From: DT-111 sp965263225
GTDB taxonomy: Bacteria > Bacteroidota > Bacteroidia > Chitinophagales > Saprospiraceae
DNA length: 64,000 nt
Assembly (NCBI GenBank): GCA_965263225.1
Contig: CBDHHG010000035.1
Location: 571,083 to 635,082, forward strand
Reading direction: 5' to 3'
Each line of letters starts with the position of its first letter. Position 1 is the first letter of the stretch. The notes beneath the pieces are model-generated. The model saw nothing but the letters and a program-made list of their open reading frames with translations, was not told the DNA's origin and made no database searches. The position numbers and the translations under genes were made by a program. Shown piece after piece: positions 36,196-45,191 of this stretch.

Positions 36196-37239
36196 ATGGA
36201 TACTGTGGTTGAACAAAAGAAAAAAGCGACCAGAAGTAGAAAGTCGTCAAAACCTACCTATAGTAAGGAAATGTATCTGAACTGGTACGAAATGATGTTT
36301 CGGATCCGGAAGTTTGAGGAGCGAGCCTTGTTGATGTATGGACAGCAGAAGGTAAGAGGTTTTTGTCACGTATACATTGGCCAGGAAGCTGTGGCTGCAG
36401 GAATTGAGGCGGCAATTCGTCCAGAAGATGCCATCGTAACGGCTTATCGCCAGCATGGAACAGCGATTGGCCGAGGTTTATCCACTAATGCTTGTATGGC
36501 TGAGCTATTCGGAAAAGTGACTGGTGCGGTGAAAGGGAAAGGGGGGTCGATGCACTTTTTCTCGGCGGACCATCGCTACTTTGGTGGAAATGGTATAGTA
36601 GGAGCACAGATTCCAATTGGAACAGGTATTGGATTTGCAGAAAAATATAAAGGCACAGATAATCTTTGTGTAACCATGTTTGGAGATGGAGCAGCTCGCC
36701 AAGGTGCTTTGTACGAATCCTTCAACATGGCTATGAACTGGAAACTACCCGTCCTGTATATCTGTGAGAATAATGGCTATGCTATGGGTACTTCCGTCGA
36801 ACGTACGAGTAACGTTACGGAACTGTATAAGGTGGGACATGCTTTTGATATGCCAAGTGAAGCGATCGATGGGATGAGTCCAGAATCTGTCTATGAAGGG
36901 GTGAAGAAGGCGGTGGAACATATTCGCTCAGGAAAAGGTCCCTACTTCTTGGAGATTCGCACCTACAGATACAAAGGACATTCTGTATCCGATCCTGCTC
37001 GCTATAGAACCAAAGAAGAAGTTCAGGAATACAAAGATCGCGATCCTGTTAAAATGACGGAAGCACAGATCTTGAAAGATAAGATTGCCACGGCGGAGGA
37101 AATTGCTGCGATCAAGGACATGATTAAGAAAGAGATTGATGCAGCGGTTAAATTTGCGGAAGAGTCACCGTATCCAGATCCTGCCGATCTATTTGAAGAC
37201 AATTACACGCAGGAGGACTATCCTTTTATCGTGGATTAA
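36196..37239 (+). CDS. pdhA: Pyruvate dehydrogenase E1 component, alpha subunit
   Basis: 347 residues from the ATG at 36196; a longer start at 36100 would cover the leader hairpin and lacks similarity. Thiamine diphosphate motif FGDGAARQGALYESFNMAMNWKLPVLYICENN (GDG...NN) is complete, and the phosphorylation-loop region KGHSVSDPARYR is present. It decarboxylates pyruvate together with an E1 beta subunit, which is not encoded nearby, as often in Bacteroidota. A lysine/serine-rich N-terminal tail of about 15 residues precedes the domain. Confidence 0.95.
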   Translation: MDTVVEQKKKATRSRKSSKPTYSKEMYLNWYEMMFRIRKFEERALLMYGQQKVRGFCHVYIGQEAVAAGIEAAIRPEDAIVTAYRQHGTAIGRGLSTNACMAELFGKVTGAVKGKGGSMHFFSADHRYFGGNGIVGAQIPIGTGIGFAEKYKGTDNLCVTMFGDGAARQGALYESFNMAMNWKLPVLYICENNGYAMGTSVERTSNVTELYKVGHAFDMPSEAIDGMSPESVYEGVKKAVEHIRSGKGPYFLEIRTYRYKGHSVSDPARYRTKEEVQEYKDRDPVKMTEAQILKDKIATAEEIAAIKDMIKKEIDAAVKFAEESPYPDPADLFEDNYTQEDYPFIVD

Positions 37240-37288
37240 TAGACGATTGGACGGATTGCTTTGAGCAATTTTGCCAATTAGATAGTTT

Positions 37289-37330
37289 CGGGCAAGCAGG
37301 GACCTAGGTCCTGCTTGCCCGATTTATTTT
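37289..37330 (+). terminator. Terminator after pdhA
   Basis: A 12-bp perfect stem CGGGCAAGCAGG/CCTGCTTGCCCG (37289-37300 and 37310-37321) is followed by ATTTATTTTA. The loop is GACCTAGGT. Confidence 0.7.
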
Positions 37331-37340
37331 ATTCAGGGTC

Positions 37341-37370
37341 TTTGGCTGTACCAATATTTGTTTATCTTTG
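37341..37370 (+). promoter_or_regulatory. Promoter of the TPR protein gene
   Basis: TTTG (37341-37344), 18 nt, then TATCTTTG (37363-37370), matching TTTG-N19-TAnnTTTG closely. It lies between the pdhA terminator and the gene at 37536. The leader would be about 160 nt. Confidence 0.65.
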
Positions 37371-37535
37371 CGAGGCTTTTTGAAAAAGCATTGACAAACG
37401 CCATCTAGAAATTCTTTTAAGCTGATTTTCAATAAACAGAATGGCGTTCTGGAAGCGGGTCTAGTCTGGTGTCAAAAAAGAAGATGCAGGCGACACCTGG
37501 AAGCAGTACTTATTCTAAATTAATGGTTTGCAGTA

Positions 37536-38228
37536 ATGGCAAGAAGAAAAACAAATCGTAAGAAGGCGGACGAAACGCTAGTGGATATTGTAGAGGTGAA
37601 AGATCAGGCGCAAGGTTTTGTTGAGCAGAACCAGCGCATGGTGTTTGGTATAGGGATAGCTTTTATCCTTTTGGTTGGAGGCTACTTGTTTTACCAAAAC
37701 TTGTACAAAGGACCACAAGAAAAAGAAGCAATGGAGCAAATGTTTAAAGCTCAGGAACAGTTTGAGCGTGATTCCTTTGCCTTAGCCTTGACTAATCCTG
37801 GTGGTGGATATGTAGGTTTCCTAGATATTATCGATTCCTATGGAGGAACCAAAGCTGCAAATCTGGCCAGTTACTATGCTGGTGTTTCTTACCTTAATTT
37901 GGGTCAATTTGAGGCTGCACTTGACTACATGAAGAGCTTTAGCCCAGACGGAAGGGTAGGCCCGGTTATGAAATTTGGAGTACTAGGGGACATCCAGTCA
38001 GAACTCAACTTGATGGATGATGCCATGAGCAACTACAAAAAGGCTATCAATGCAGGAGACAATGAAGTGCTAGCTGCCTATTATCTTAAAAAATTGGGTA
38101 TGCTGTATGAGAAAAACGGCAATTTGGCAGATGCTAAGTCTTCTTACGAACGGGTGAAGTTTGACTTTCCCGATTCTCCTTATGCAACGGACATCGATAA
38201 GTATATCACTAGAGTAGCTGGCGAATAG
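37536..38228 (+). CDS. Membrane-anchored tetratricopeptide repeat protein (YfgM-like)
   Basis: 230 residues. Basic cytoplasmic N-terminus (ARRKTNRKKAD), one membrane helix (MVFGIGIAFILLVGGYLFY, about 35-53), then periplasmic TPR units including LASYYAGVSYLNLGQFEAAL and KKLGMLYEKNGNLADAKSSY. The layout resembles YfgM, a periplasmic chaperone partner of the Sec translocon. In Bacteroidota this gene is regularly found near ribH and recF, as here. Confidence 0.85.
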   Translation: MARRKTNRKKADETLVDIVEVKDQAQGFVEQNQRMVFGIGIAFILLVGGYLFYQNLYKGPQEKEAMEQMFKAQEQFERDSFALALTNPGGGYVGFLDIIDSYGGTKAANLASYYAGVSYLNLGQFEAALDYMKSFSPDGRVGPVMKFGVLGDIQSELNLMDDAMSNYKKAINAGDNEVLAAYYLKKLGMLYEKNGNLADAKSSYERVKFDFPDSPYATDIDKYITRVAGE

Positions 38229-38252
38229 TCCTCTACTTTAGGCTGGATAAAG

Positions 38253-38286
38253 AAAAAAGGCAAGCAAACCCTGCTTGCCTTTTTTT
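38253..38286. terminator. Bidirectional-looking terminator after the TPR protein gene
   Basis: Stem AAAAAAGGCAAGCA/TGCTTGCCTTTTTT (38253-38266 and 38272-38285, loop AACCC) with a T-run on the plus strand and A-run on its left. It separates the TPR gene from ribH. Confidence 0.8.
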
Positions 38287-38385
38287 GTTATATAGCCAAG
38301 GTAAATACATCTCGAAGTGATCACTCAAATGGCCACGCCTTTTGGGTGACTCAAAACTCGATAATAAGTTAAAAGAAATCATAGT

Positions 38386-38901
38386 ATGGCAAGTGCAAAG
38401 AAAAACCTCTCCACCTACGACGAATCAAGCCTACCCAATGGCGAAGAATTTTCTGTTGGTATAGTAGTATCCGATTGGAATGCTGAAATAACACACGCTC
38501 TTTACGAGGGTTGTTTCGATACTTTGGTTAAACATGGGGTTAAGGAAGATAAAATCTATACCGAACAAGTACCCGGTACCTTCGAATTACCAACGGCTGC
38601 TAAGATAGTTTTGGCACACCATCATCCAGATGTCGTTATATGTATTGGTTGTGTGATTAAAGGAGAAACTAAGCATGATGAATACATCAATAATGCGGTA
38701 TCGACAGCCCTGGCTAATTTAGGAATGGTGAGTGGTAAACCGGTGATCTTTGGGGTACTCACCCCAAATACAGAGGAGCAGGCCAAAGACAGAGCTGGAG
38801 GCAAACATGGTAACAAAGGCGTGGAAGCAGCTGTTACAGCTTTACGTATGGCAGCTTTGAAAAAGAAACTCAGTAGCGCTAAAAAAACCATAGGTTTCTA
38901 A
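38386..38901 (+). CDS. ribH: 6,7-dimethyl-8-ribityllumazine synthase
   Basis: 171 residues. Condenses the ribitylamino-uracil with dihydroxybutanone phosphate, the step before riboflavin. Signatures are VVSDWNAEITHALYEG, VPGTFELPTAAKIV, CIGCVIKGETKHDEYI (catalytic His) and FGVLTPNTEEQA with the conserved DRAGGKHGNKG segment. Other riboflavin genes are elsewhere, as usual in the phylum. Confidence 0.96.
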   Translation: MASAKKNLSTYDESSLPNGEEFSVGIVVSDWNAEITHALYEGCFDTLVKHGVKEDKIYTEQVPGTFELPTAAKIVLAHHHPDVVICIGCVIKGETKHDEYINNAVSTALANLGMVSGKPVIFGVLTPNTEEQAKDRAGGKHGNKGVEAAVTALRMAALKKKLSSAKKTIGF

Positions 38902-38925
38902 CTGCACAGTTTCAAAACATAAGAA

Positions 38926-38956
38926 AAGGGGCAGCAATTTTACCTGCTAGCCCCTT
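38926..38956 (-). terminator. Likely terminator of the minus-strand permease operon
   Basis: Stem AAGGGGCTAGCA/TGCTGCCCCTT with a one-base bulge (38926-38936 and 38945-38956); on the minus strand TTTTCTT follows. It also lies 25 bases past ribH. A second, weaker hairpin with GCCCC/GGGGC arms lies at about 39002-39047. Confidence 0.5.
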
Positions 38957-39137
38957 CCCAACAAAAGATGAAATAATATCTTGCTACAGCCTAATTAGAA
39001 CGGCCCCTTGCCCTTTCAAGCTTGCTTCTGGGTACAAAGGGGGCTGAGATAGTTCCTTCCTAAAAAGAACAGTGAACGGACGAGTGAAATCAAAGCCATC
39101 TGATGCTCATCCGAACACTGTACACGTTCTTGCTCAT

Positions 39138-41570
39138 CTAGTCATTCACCCTAAGCGCTTCAACGGGTGATTTCTTAGCTAGGCGAATCATCTGATAAGC
39201 AATACAGCTATAACTCAGGACCAAAACAATTAGTCCGGGAATTAGGAATAGACTCCAATGCAATTCCAAACGACTAGCAAAGGCATCTAGCCAGTACTGG
39301 GCCAGATATCCAGAAATGGGTACTGTCAGCAGTAAGGCTATAAAGATTAGCCGAGTGTACTGACGAGATAAGAGATGTAGTAGGGAGGCAACCGAAGCCC
39401 CTACTATTTTTCGTATCCCCACTTCCTTTTGCCTCACTCGCAGGTGGTAAGCCGCTAAAGAAAAGAGCCCCATAAAACAGATAAATAGACTCAGCAAGGT
39501 GTACATGCCAAATACCTGCCCGAGGCGCTTTTCTTGCTCATATTGTGCTTGTAAATTCTCGTCCAGGAAGCGGTACACGAATGGCTTTCCTGGCAAGAAA
39601 CGTTCCCAAAGCTCTTCGATCTGGGAAAGAGTTTGCGAGCTTGCTGTTGGAGTTAACTTAAGTAGTAGGTAAGCCATCCTACCTTGGTAGTATTCATTAC
39701 TCTGTAACACAAGTGGCTTAATTTGGTGATCCAAGGATTCGAAATGGAAATCTTGTATGACTCCCTTGATATGGAAAATCTCCTGTCCATCCTCCGTGAT
39801 TCTCACCAAGGCTTGCCCGACTGGTTCTTCTAATCCAAGCCGTCGAACTGCCGCCACATTTAAAAGCACTGCCGCCGAGTCATTTTCTGTAGAAGAGAAT
39901 CCCTTGCCTTTCACCAGCGGGATATCCAATAATTGGGTGTATCCATCTCCTACGGTAACTCGATGCAAAGTGATAGATTCTTGATGGTTAGCATGCTTGT
40001 ATTGATCTCCATGAATAAAACTATTGAAGCTTTGCACCCACAAGGAACCTGAACTTTCGCTTACGGCAGCGACTTCGTCTAATCCACGAAGGAAGGCTTG
40101 CGCTCCGGCAGGATCTCTTGTAAAGCTTCCCTCTAGCACTAGCACTCGCGCTTGATCAAAGCCTAAATCTTTGCTGGCTAGTAGTGATCGCTGTGCATGA
40201 ATGACAAAAGTGGCCACCAAAAGTATGATGGCTACACTAAACTGGAAGATCATCAATACATCCCGGCTACTCAGCTTCGAGTTGTTCCTCTTGATAAATG
40301 GGTTGTAAAGTGTAATGGGAGCTATGGAGGACAACTTAATGGCAGGATAAACACCTGCGCTAAGACCTACGATAAGGATAACTAGTAGGTAAAGAAGTAA
40401 GTGTGTAAATGACCATTGGAGAGCCAATTTAACATCCAAAAAGGTATTGAAAAAAGGTAGGACAACTTTTACCATGAGCAAGCCGAAACTCATACCCAAG
40501 CCCGCCAGCAATGTTGAGCGCATTAAAAACTGTGATAGGATCTGCCCCTTACTTGCTCCAATGATCTTGCTAACTGCAATCTCTTTATCTCTTTTTGTGG
40601 ATTGGATAGTAGAGAGATTGATATAGTTGATCCCAGCCATGAGCAAGATGAAAAAGGCGATCAACAACAAGATCTGCAACAATTGCTGGTTTCCTGCGGC
40701 TTTCATTCTACCTGCTTTATCCGTATCGAGGTGAAGAGCATGTAGGGCCTTTAGTTCGTAGGTAGGGATGGGAACGGCATCCATCGGAGAGGTGCCATTG
40801 GCTTCTTGCAATTGCCTAATAGCTGGTAAAAAAAATTGATCAACTAAGGTAGGGAACTTAGCTTCCACCGTAGCATAATTCGTGCTGGGCCTAAGTTTAA
40901 TATAACAATGAGCTGTCTTTAGGTTAAATTCCTCCTGGCTGAACCACGCGACCGTTGAAGCAGAGACTAGATAGTTGAAGGCAAAATGGGAGTGCTTCGG
41001 TGGCGTTTCACAGATAGCGGTTACGGTACTATTCCTGTGCCCAATTATGATCGTTTTGCCGATAGGATCGATATCCCCAAAGTACCGACGTGCAGTTTTT
41101 TCAGTCAACACGACGCTATTGGGAGTAACCAATGCTATTTGGCGATCCCCGGCTAATAATTTCCAGCTGAAGACCTTCAAGAAGTTGCTATCTGCCAGGA
41201 ATACTGCTTTTTCCAGGAAGTTACGCGTTTCACCATCTGATATGGGGATACTGATGTTTTGGTTATTATAGGGGCCAGAGATGGCCGTTGCAACTTCCAC
41301 TTCAGGGTATTGATCCTCAAGAATTCTGGCGTAGGTATAAGGTACCGTTGCTTTAACTTGGTCCTCAGCGACAGCACTATTGCGCTCAACCATCTTGTAG
41401 ATGTCACCTGAACGGTCGAAGAAACGATCGTAGTTGTATTCATGAAGTACATAAAGAACTATGAGGCAACAACTGGCGAAACCTACTGCGATGCCCAAAA
41501 TATGTACCAGCGAATAGCCCCTCTGTTGCCAAAGTTGCCTAACACTAAGAAGTAAAGCCCTTTTAAACAT
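39138..41570 (-). CDS. FtsX/MacB-like ABC transporter permease
   Basis: 810 residues. Architecture of the long Bacteroidota MacB_PCD-FtsX permeases: helix 1 (about 20-42), periplasmic domain, three helices (about 295-395), a second helix-periplasmic unit (about 440-690) and three C-terminal helices (about 690-800). The coupling segments KRDKEIAVSKIIGASKGQIL and VRQKEVGIRKIVGASVASLL are duplicated FtsX hallmarks. No ATPase gene is adjacent. It lies 5 bases downstream of the amidohydrolase gene, so they form one operon. Confidence 0.92.
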   Translation of the reverse strand: MFKRALLLSVRQLWQQRGYSLVHILGIAVGFASCCLIVLYVLHEYNYDRFFDRSGDIYKMVERNSAVAEDQVKATVPYTYARILEDQYPEVEVATAISGPYNNQNISIPISDGETRNFLEKAVFLADSNFLKVFSWKLLAGDRQIALVTPNSVVLTEKTARRYFGDIDPIGKTIIIGHRNSTVTAICETPPKHSHFAFNYLVSASTVAWFSQEEFNLKTAHCYIKLRPSTNYATVEAKFPTLVDQFFLPAIRQLQEANGTSPMDAVPIPTYELKALHALHLDTDKAGRMKAAGNQQLLQILLLIAFFILLMAGINYINLSTIQSTKRDKEIAVSKIIGASKGQILSQFLMRSTLLAGLGMSFGLLMVKVVLPFFNTFLDVKLALQWSFTHLLLYLLVILIVGLSAGVYPAIKLSSIAPITLYNPFIKRNNSKLSSRDVLMIFQFSVAIILLVATFVIHAQRSLLASKDLGFDQARVLVLEGSFTRDPAGAQAFLRGLDEVAAVSESSGSLWVQSFNSFIHGDQYKHANHQESITLHRVTVGDGYTQLLDIPLVKGKGFSSTENDSAAVLLNVAAVRRLGLEEPVGQALVRITEDGQEIFHIKGVIQDFHFESLDHQIKPLVLQSNEYYQGRMAYLLLKLTPTASSQTLSQIEELWERFLPGKPFVYRFLDENLQAQYEQEKRLGQVFGMYTLLSLFICFMGLFSLAAYHLRVRQKEVGIRKIVGASVASLLHLLSRQYTRLIFIALLLTVPISGYLAQYWLDAFASRLELHWSLFLIPGLIVLVLSYSCIAYQMIRLAKKSPVEALRVND

Positions 41571-41575
41571 GTTGA

Positions 41576-43804
41576 TTAAGGTTTTAGGGTGTTAATGATG
41601 CCGGCATCAATCCAGTAGATATCTTGATCACTGGTAAAAAAGAAATACTTTCCATCACGGCTAACGAATGGGCAAAGTTGATGTTTTTCATTGTTAATTT
41701 CCGGTCCCATATTTACAGCTGCTGTCCATCCGGTTTCTGTTCTGAAGCTGATGTATAAATCTCCGTGGCCCATTCCATCCTTTCTAACCGAACCAAAAAT
41801 GATATAGGATTCATCTGGTGCCACGAAGGGATCTGCATCGTAACGAGTGGAGTTGACGGAATCCGGAAGTCGAATGGCAGGGTCGAAGGCCTCTTTACCG
41901 GGGCGAGCCATATAGAGGTCATAATTATAGGGTTCGTCCTTGGCGGCTTGTTTGTTAGAAGCGAAGTATAGATTACCGCTTTGAGTCAACGAGATATAGA
42001 ACTCGTTGGCTGCCGTATTGATAGCAGAGTCAAGCCGAGTAGGGGAACTCCAGCCATTTGGCCCTCTCTCTAAATACCATAGATTGGCATCTTTTTCCCC
42101 TAGTTTTCGGGTTCGAGTACCGTGCGCTATGTAATACAATCTTTGATTGTCCAGAGATAACATCGGATCATGATAGCTCCCCGTTGCCGCTGGAAGCAGT
42201 GCTTCCGCTTGACTCCAAACGCCATTCTTCAGCTTAAAGCTATAGGTAACATTGCGCCTACCTTCATCTACGCCTAGGTAGCATTCATCTCCAGCTTGAG
42301 AGAAAGTAATGCCAAATTCATGACGATCAGGCTTGGATACCAAGCCAGGTGCGAAGCGCTCAGCCTTTTGGCCGGGTGGCTTTTGCCCAAAGTACTGCAT
42401 AGAATTGTCATAGATCGAGCCAACATTTCCCTGCACTACCTCTAGCAATTTATTGGGGTCATAAACTTGGCCCTTTTTCAACACCATTGCTACCGATCGG
42501 ATTACACTTGGATTTGCTTCAAGATCTCCTCTCAGTACTACTAGGTCCGCTTGCATCCCGACTTCAATTGTCCCTACCTTCTTTAGTCCCAGAGATCGGG
42601 CTCCATTGGCCGTCATGACTTGGATAGCTTCCTCAGGTCTGAATCCTCCCTCAATAAATAATTCGTAGTTCTTTTGATCTCCAAAACCCGGCAAATTGTA
42701 GATACCGGGGTCTGGTCCCGCGCTTAGTAAACCACCAGCTCTGAAGAATTGTAGATCATAGGCTAGAGACTTGGTCAGCCATTCCGGCTTGAAGTACCAC
42801 CTGTCCCCTTGTTTCTCTTTTCTGGTTTTTCTTTCTTGATAGGACTTCAGCTGCCGTGGAGCCAATGCCAAGAGATCTCTTTCATCGGCTTCCATCCTTG
42901 CTTGTGTGGCAAAGATTGATGGAGTGGAGCTGATAGCTACTTTACGGTCGATCAGTTCCTGTTGTATCGCCCGTACTTCGGCAGAATTGATCGGAAGCTC
43001 AGTTCGGAAACTTCTACTGCCTGAACATCGATTTGGCTGCCGATCCTCAGCGTGATCCATGCTGTGAATAAATCCGTGCTCTATGGCATCGATCCCTAGT
43101 TCAGCTGCCTCCTGGTAGGTCGTAGCGCATAAATGACCGCATACTTTGGCCCCCAAACTATGGGCCTGATCGATGATGACTGCTAAATCGGAGGGGCGAG
43201 TATGTTGATAAACTTTGAACCACTTCACCCCACGTTTAGCCCAATAGCTAATTGTATCTCTTATATTTTTCTCATTGGTAAATCGGATAAAATGAGGCTT
43301 CCCTTCCGGCCCTGTGAAGTAGGGACTAGAATTTAGGATCTGGGGACCGGGCTGACCACCGGAGTCGATATCTGCGGCGATCGCCAATTCTTCGCGCACA
43401 TTACCGGTACCACAGGTTTGAATGCTGGTTACGCCAGCTGCCAGATGTAGTTTGGGAGAGGTAAAGAGCATGGCACTATTGGGTAATCTCATATGGTTAT
43501 GGGTGCCGACTATCCCTGGGATGATGGTGTGGCCAGCCAGGTTTATTTCATAGTAGTGAGAGGGAATTTGTGTAGAATCAGCGTGGCCAACTTTCTTGAT
43601 GAGTTCCCCCTCTAGCAAAATCGTCTGCCGATCCAGAGCTGCGCCCCCTGTCCCATCAATTAACTTTACCTGCGTGAGGGCCAAATGGGACTGTTCTAAT
43701 TTGAAGAAAGATCGCGTGTAATCGCTATAAGAGGGCTCGTTTTTCTGGCCAAATCCTTGGCTAGCAAAGAGAAGTAGAACTAGTAGGTATGGTATCTGTT
43801 GCAT
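41576..43804 (-). CDS. Secreted amidohydrolase fused to a PD40-type beta-propeller
   Basis: 742 residues. Signal peptide (IPYLLVLLLFASQGFG). Residues about 40-460 are an amidohydrolase domain: metal-binding HNH (102-104) in GTHNHMRLPN, a histidine in VCGHLCATTY, the IEHGF segment and the Asp in SAGPDPGIYN. The tail motif VGMQADLVVLRGD is typical of imidazolonepropionase/prolidase-like secreted enzymes. Residues about 490-742 contain TolB/PD40 repeats (YYDPMLSLDNQRLYYIAHG-like blades, for example DADPFVAPDESYIIFGS). The fusion is unusual. It is transcribed with the permease gene 5 bases downstream. Confidence 0.85.
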   Translation of the reverse strand: MQQIPYLLVLLLFASQGFGQKNEPSYSDYTRSFFKLEQSHLALTQVKLIDGTGGAALDRQTILLEGELIKKVGHADSTQIPSHYYEINLAGHTIIPGIVGTHNHMRLPNSAMLFTSPKLHLAAGVTSIQTCGTGNVREELAIAADIDSGGQPGPQILNSSPYFTGPEGKPHFIRFTNEKNIRDTISYWAKRGVKWFKVYQHTRPSDLAVIIDQAHSLGAKVCGHLCATTYQEAAELGIDAIEHGFIHSMDHAEDRQPNRCSGSRSFRTELPINSAEVRAIQQELIDRKVAISSTPSIFATQARMEADERDLLALAPRQLKSYQERKTRKEKQGDRWYFKPEWLTKSLAYDLQFFRAGGLLSAGPDPGIYNLPGFGDQKNYELFIEGGFRPEEAIQVMTANGARSLGLKKVGTIEVGMQADLVVLRGDLEANPSVIRSVAMVLKKGQVYDPNKLLEVVQGNVGSIYDNSMQYFGQKPPGQKAERFAPGLVSKPDRHEFGITFSQAGDECYLGVDEGRRNVTYSFKLKNGVWSQAEALLPAATGSYHDPMLSLDNQRLYYIAHGTRTRKLGEKDANLWYLERGPNGWSSPTRLDSAINTAANEFYISLTQSGNLYFASNKQAAKDEPYNYDLYMARPGKEAFDPAIRLPDSVNSTRYDADPFVAPDESYIIFGSVRKDGMGHGDLYISFRTETGWTAAVNMGPEINNEKHQLCPFVSRDGKYFFFTSDQDIYWIDAGIINTLKP

Positions 43805-44077
43805 CTTGCTTAATCATCTTTATTCGAAGGTTGGTATCCCAAAGTTGAAATGTAGCTCTACTCTGGTATTGCTAAATAGCATGGATAACTGGGGAATAGT
43901 TTTATGGGTTGAAAATATGCGGCTAGACGTAAAATTTGGCATAAGTATAACCATCCCAAAAGAAGCCTTAAGGGGACAGGAATAGAAACCGATAGTCTAG
44001 AGCATTGTAGTAACTGGGGAGAAAAGTGAAGGCTCAAGTGGCTCAACTTGGGCTATGGACTTGAACTAGAAGGTACA

Positions 44078-44788
44078 TTAGGGTTGTAAATACTTCTCAG
44101 GATCTTCCACTTTGCCATCTTTTCTGACTTCATAATGTAAGTGTGGTGCAGTGGAAATGCCTGAACTCCCCACCTTGCCGATGACTTCACCTTTTTTCAC
44201 TTCCTGCCCTACCTCCACGTTCAGTGCCGAAAGCTGGGCATACAGGGTTTGGTAGGACTCATCATGTTGGATAATGATCCGAATGCCGTATCCCGGAGTT
44301 TCTCCTGCTTTAATCACCTTCCCATCGGAAGTAGCCATCACGGGTGTACCCTCTGGTGCACGGAAGTCAACACCGCGGTGCATCCTTTTATACTTATGGA
44401 TCGGATGAATCCTTTGCCCGAATCCACTGGTAATCTCAAAAGACTGGCCCAATGGAGAAATGTTTGGTGGATCCTGCTGATGAGCCCAAATGAAAGTACT
44501 ACACAGTAAGAGACTAGCAAGTGCCAAGAGTGATACCTTTTTCATAATAGTGTGTTTTTGATTAATTGAATTGAGAATTTGCTCTTCAATCTCTTTGATT
44601 TCATCTTTTGGAAAGGTATCAAAGGCTTGTGTTATAGCGGCAGAGAAAGCATTGCCTTCTTCCATGCGACTTTCGATGTCACTACATAAGTGATCTATTA
44701 ATTCTTCTTTGAAGGGATGATAGGATAAATCGGATTCTTCAATTAATTGCTCTACTAGGTCCGTCTGTTGCTCGTTCAGTTCCACCAT
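44078..44788 (-). CDS. HAAS-like domain fused to a LytM/M23 peptidase-like domain
   Basis: 236 residues. Residues 1-75 are an acidic helical domain (EELIDHLCSDIESRMEEGNAF) like the HAAS/permease-prefix domains that accompany PadR regulators. A hydrophobic segment follows (82-102, KKVSLLALASLLLCSTFIW), then a LytM domain (115-232). H137 and D141 (HRGVDF), H216 and H218 (PHLHYE) are present, but the catalytic His of the YAHL motif is Gln185 (YAQL), so peptidoglycan hydrolysis may be impaired. The padR stop and this ATG share one base (TAATG), implying coupling. ATG at 44545 (Met82) also begins a perfect signal peptide and could start a second, purely periplasmic product. Confidence 0.85.
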   Translation of the reverse strand: MVELNEQQTDLVEQLIEESDLSYHPFKEELIDHLCSDIESRMEEGNAFSAAITQAFDTFPKDEIKEIEEQILNSINQKHTIMKKVSLLALASLLLCSTFIWAHQQDPPNISPLGQSFEITSGFGQRIHPIHKYKRMHRGVDFRAPEGTPVMATSDGKVIKAGETPGYGIRIIIQHDESYQTLYAQLSALNVEVGQEVKKGEVIGKVGSSGISTAPHLHYEVRKDGKVEDPEKYLQP

Positions 44789-45126
44789 TATTGCATACTC
44801 GTTTTAGGGTGTAATAGTAGACTGATAAGGCGAACAAACTCCTCGAATTCAGCTACTTTTACTGCTGCTGCTTTAGTGCCGTTAGGTGTGAGGGAATAGT
44901 ATTTACGTACTCGTTTTCCTATTTTTTCCTTTTCTGTGGTAACAAAGCCATCTGCTTCCAATTTATGGAGAGTGGGGTAGAGGGCTCCCTCAGTTAGCTG
45001 TATCTGTCCTTCGGTCATTCCTTTTACCGTCTGGGTAATCTCGTAACCATACATACGCCCTTTTTCATCAAGAAGTTTTAGGATGATGGTCTTAAGGGTA
45101 CCCTTAAGTAGTTCTTTATTATGCAT
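44788..45126 (-). CDS. PadR-family transcriptional regulator
   Basis: 112 residues, the short PadR-s2 form. The winged-helix core is intact: LLKGTLKTIILKLLDEKGRMYGYEI, LTEGALYPTLHKLEADGFV and the wing RVRKYYSLTPNGTKA. It should repress the promoter that its operator-like palindrome overlaps directly upstream and the copy before the permease gene at 45192-47537. The -7 box ends five bases before the ATG, so the mRNA is predicted leaderless. Overlaps the next gene by one base. Confidence 0.93.
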   Translation of the reverse strand: MHNKELLKGTLKTIILKLLDEKGRMYGYEITQTVKGMTEGQIQLTEGALYPTLHKLEADGFVTTEKEKIGKRVRKYYSLTPNGTKAAAVKVAEFEEFVRLISLLLHPKTSMQ

Positions 45127-45130
45127 AGGT

Positions 45131-45163
45131 CAAATATACATTGGACTCTTATGTATTTGCAAA
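45131..45163 (-). promoter_or_regulatory. PadR operator-like palindrome over the padR promoter
   Basis: CAAATATACAT and ATGTATTTG form an imperfect inverted repeat across 45131-45159, 29 bases that recur with one difference at 47604. On the minus strand it contains the -7 box TATATTTG (plus 45131-45138), and TTTG (plus 45160-45163) lies 21 nt upstream. A bound regulator would block RNA polymerase. Confidence 0.7.
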
Positions 45164-45191
45164 TATTTTAACTTTTTTCTTGGGTCCAAGG

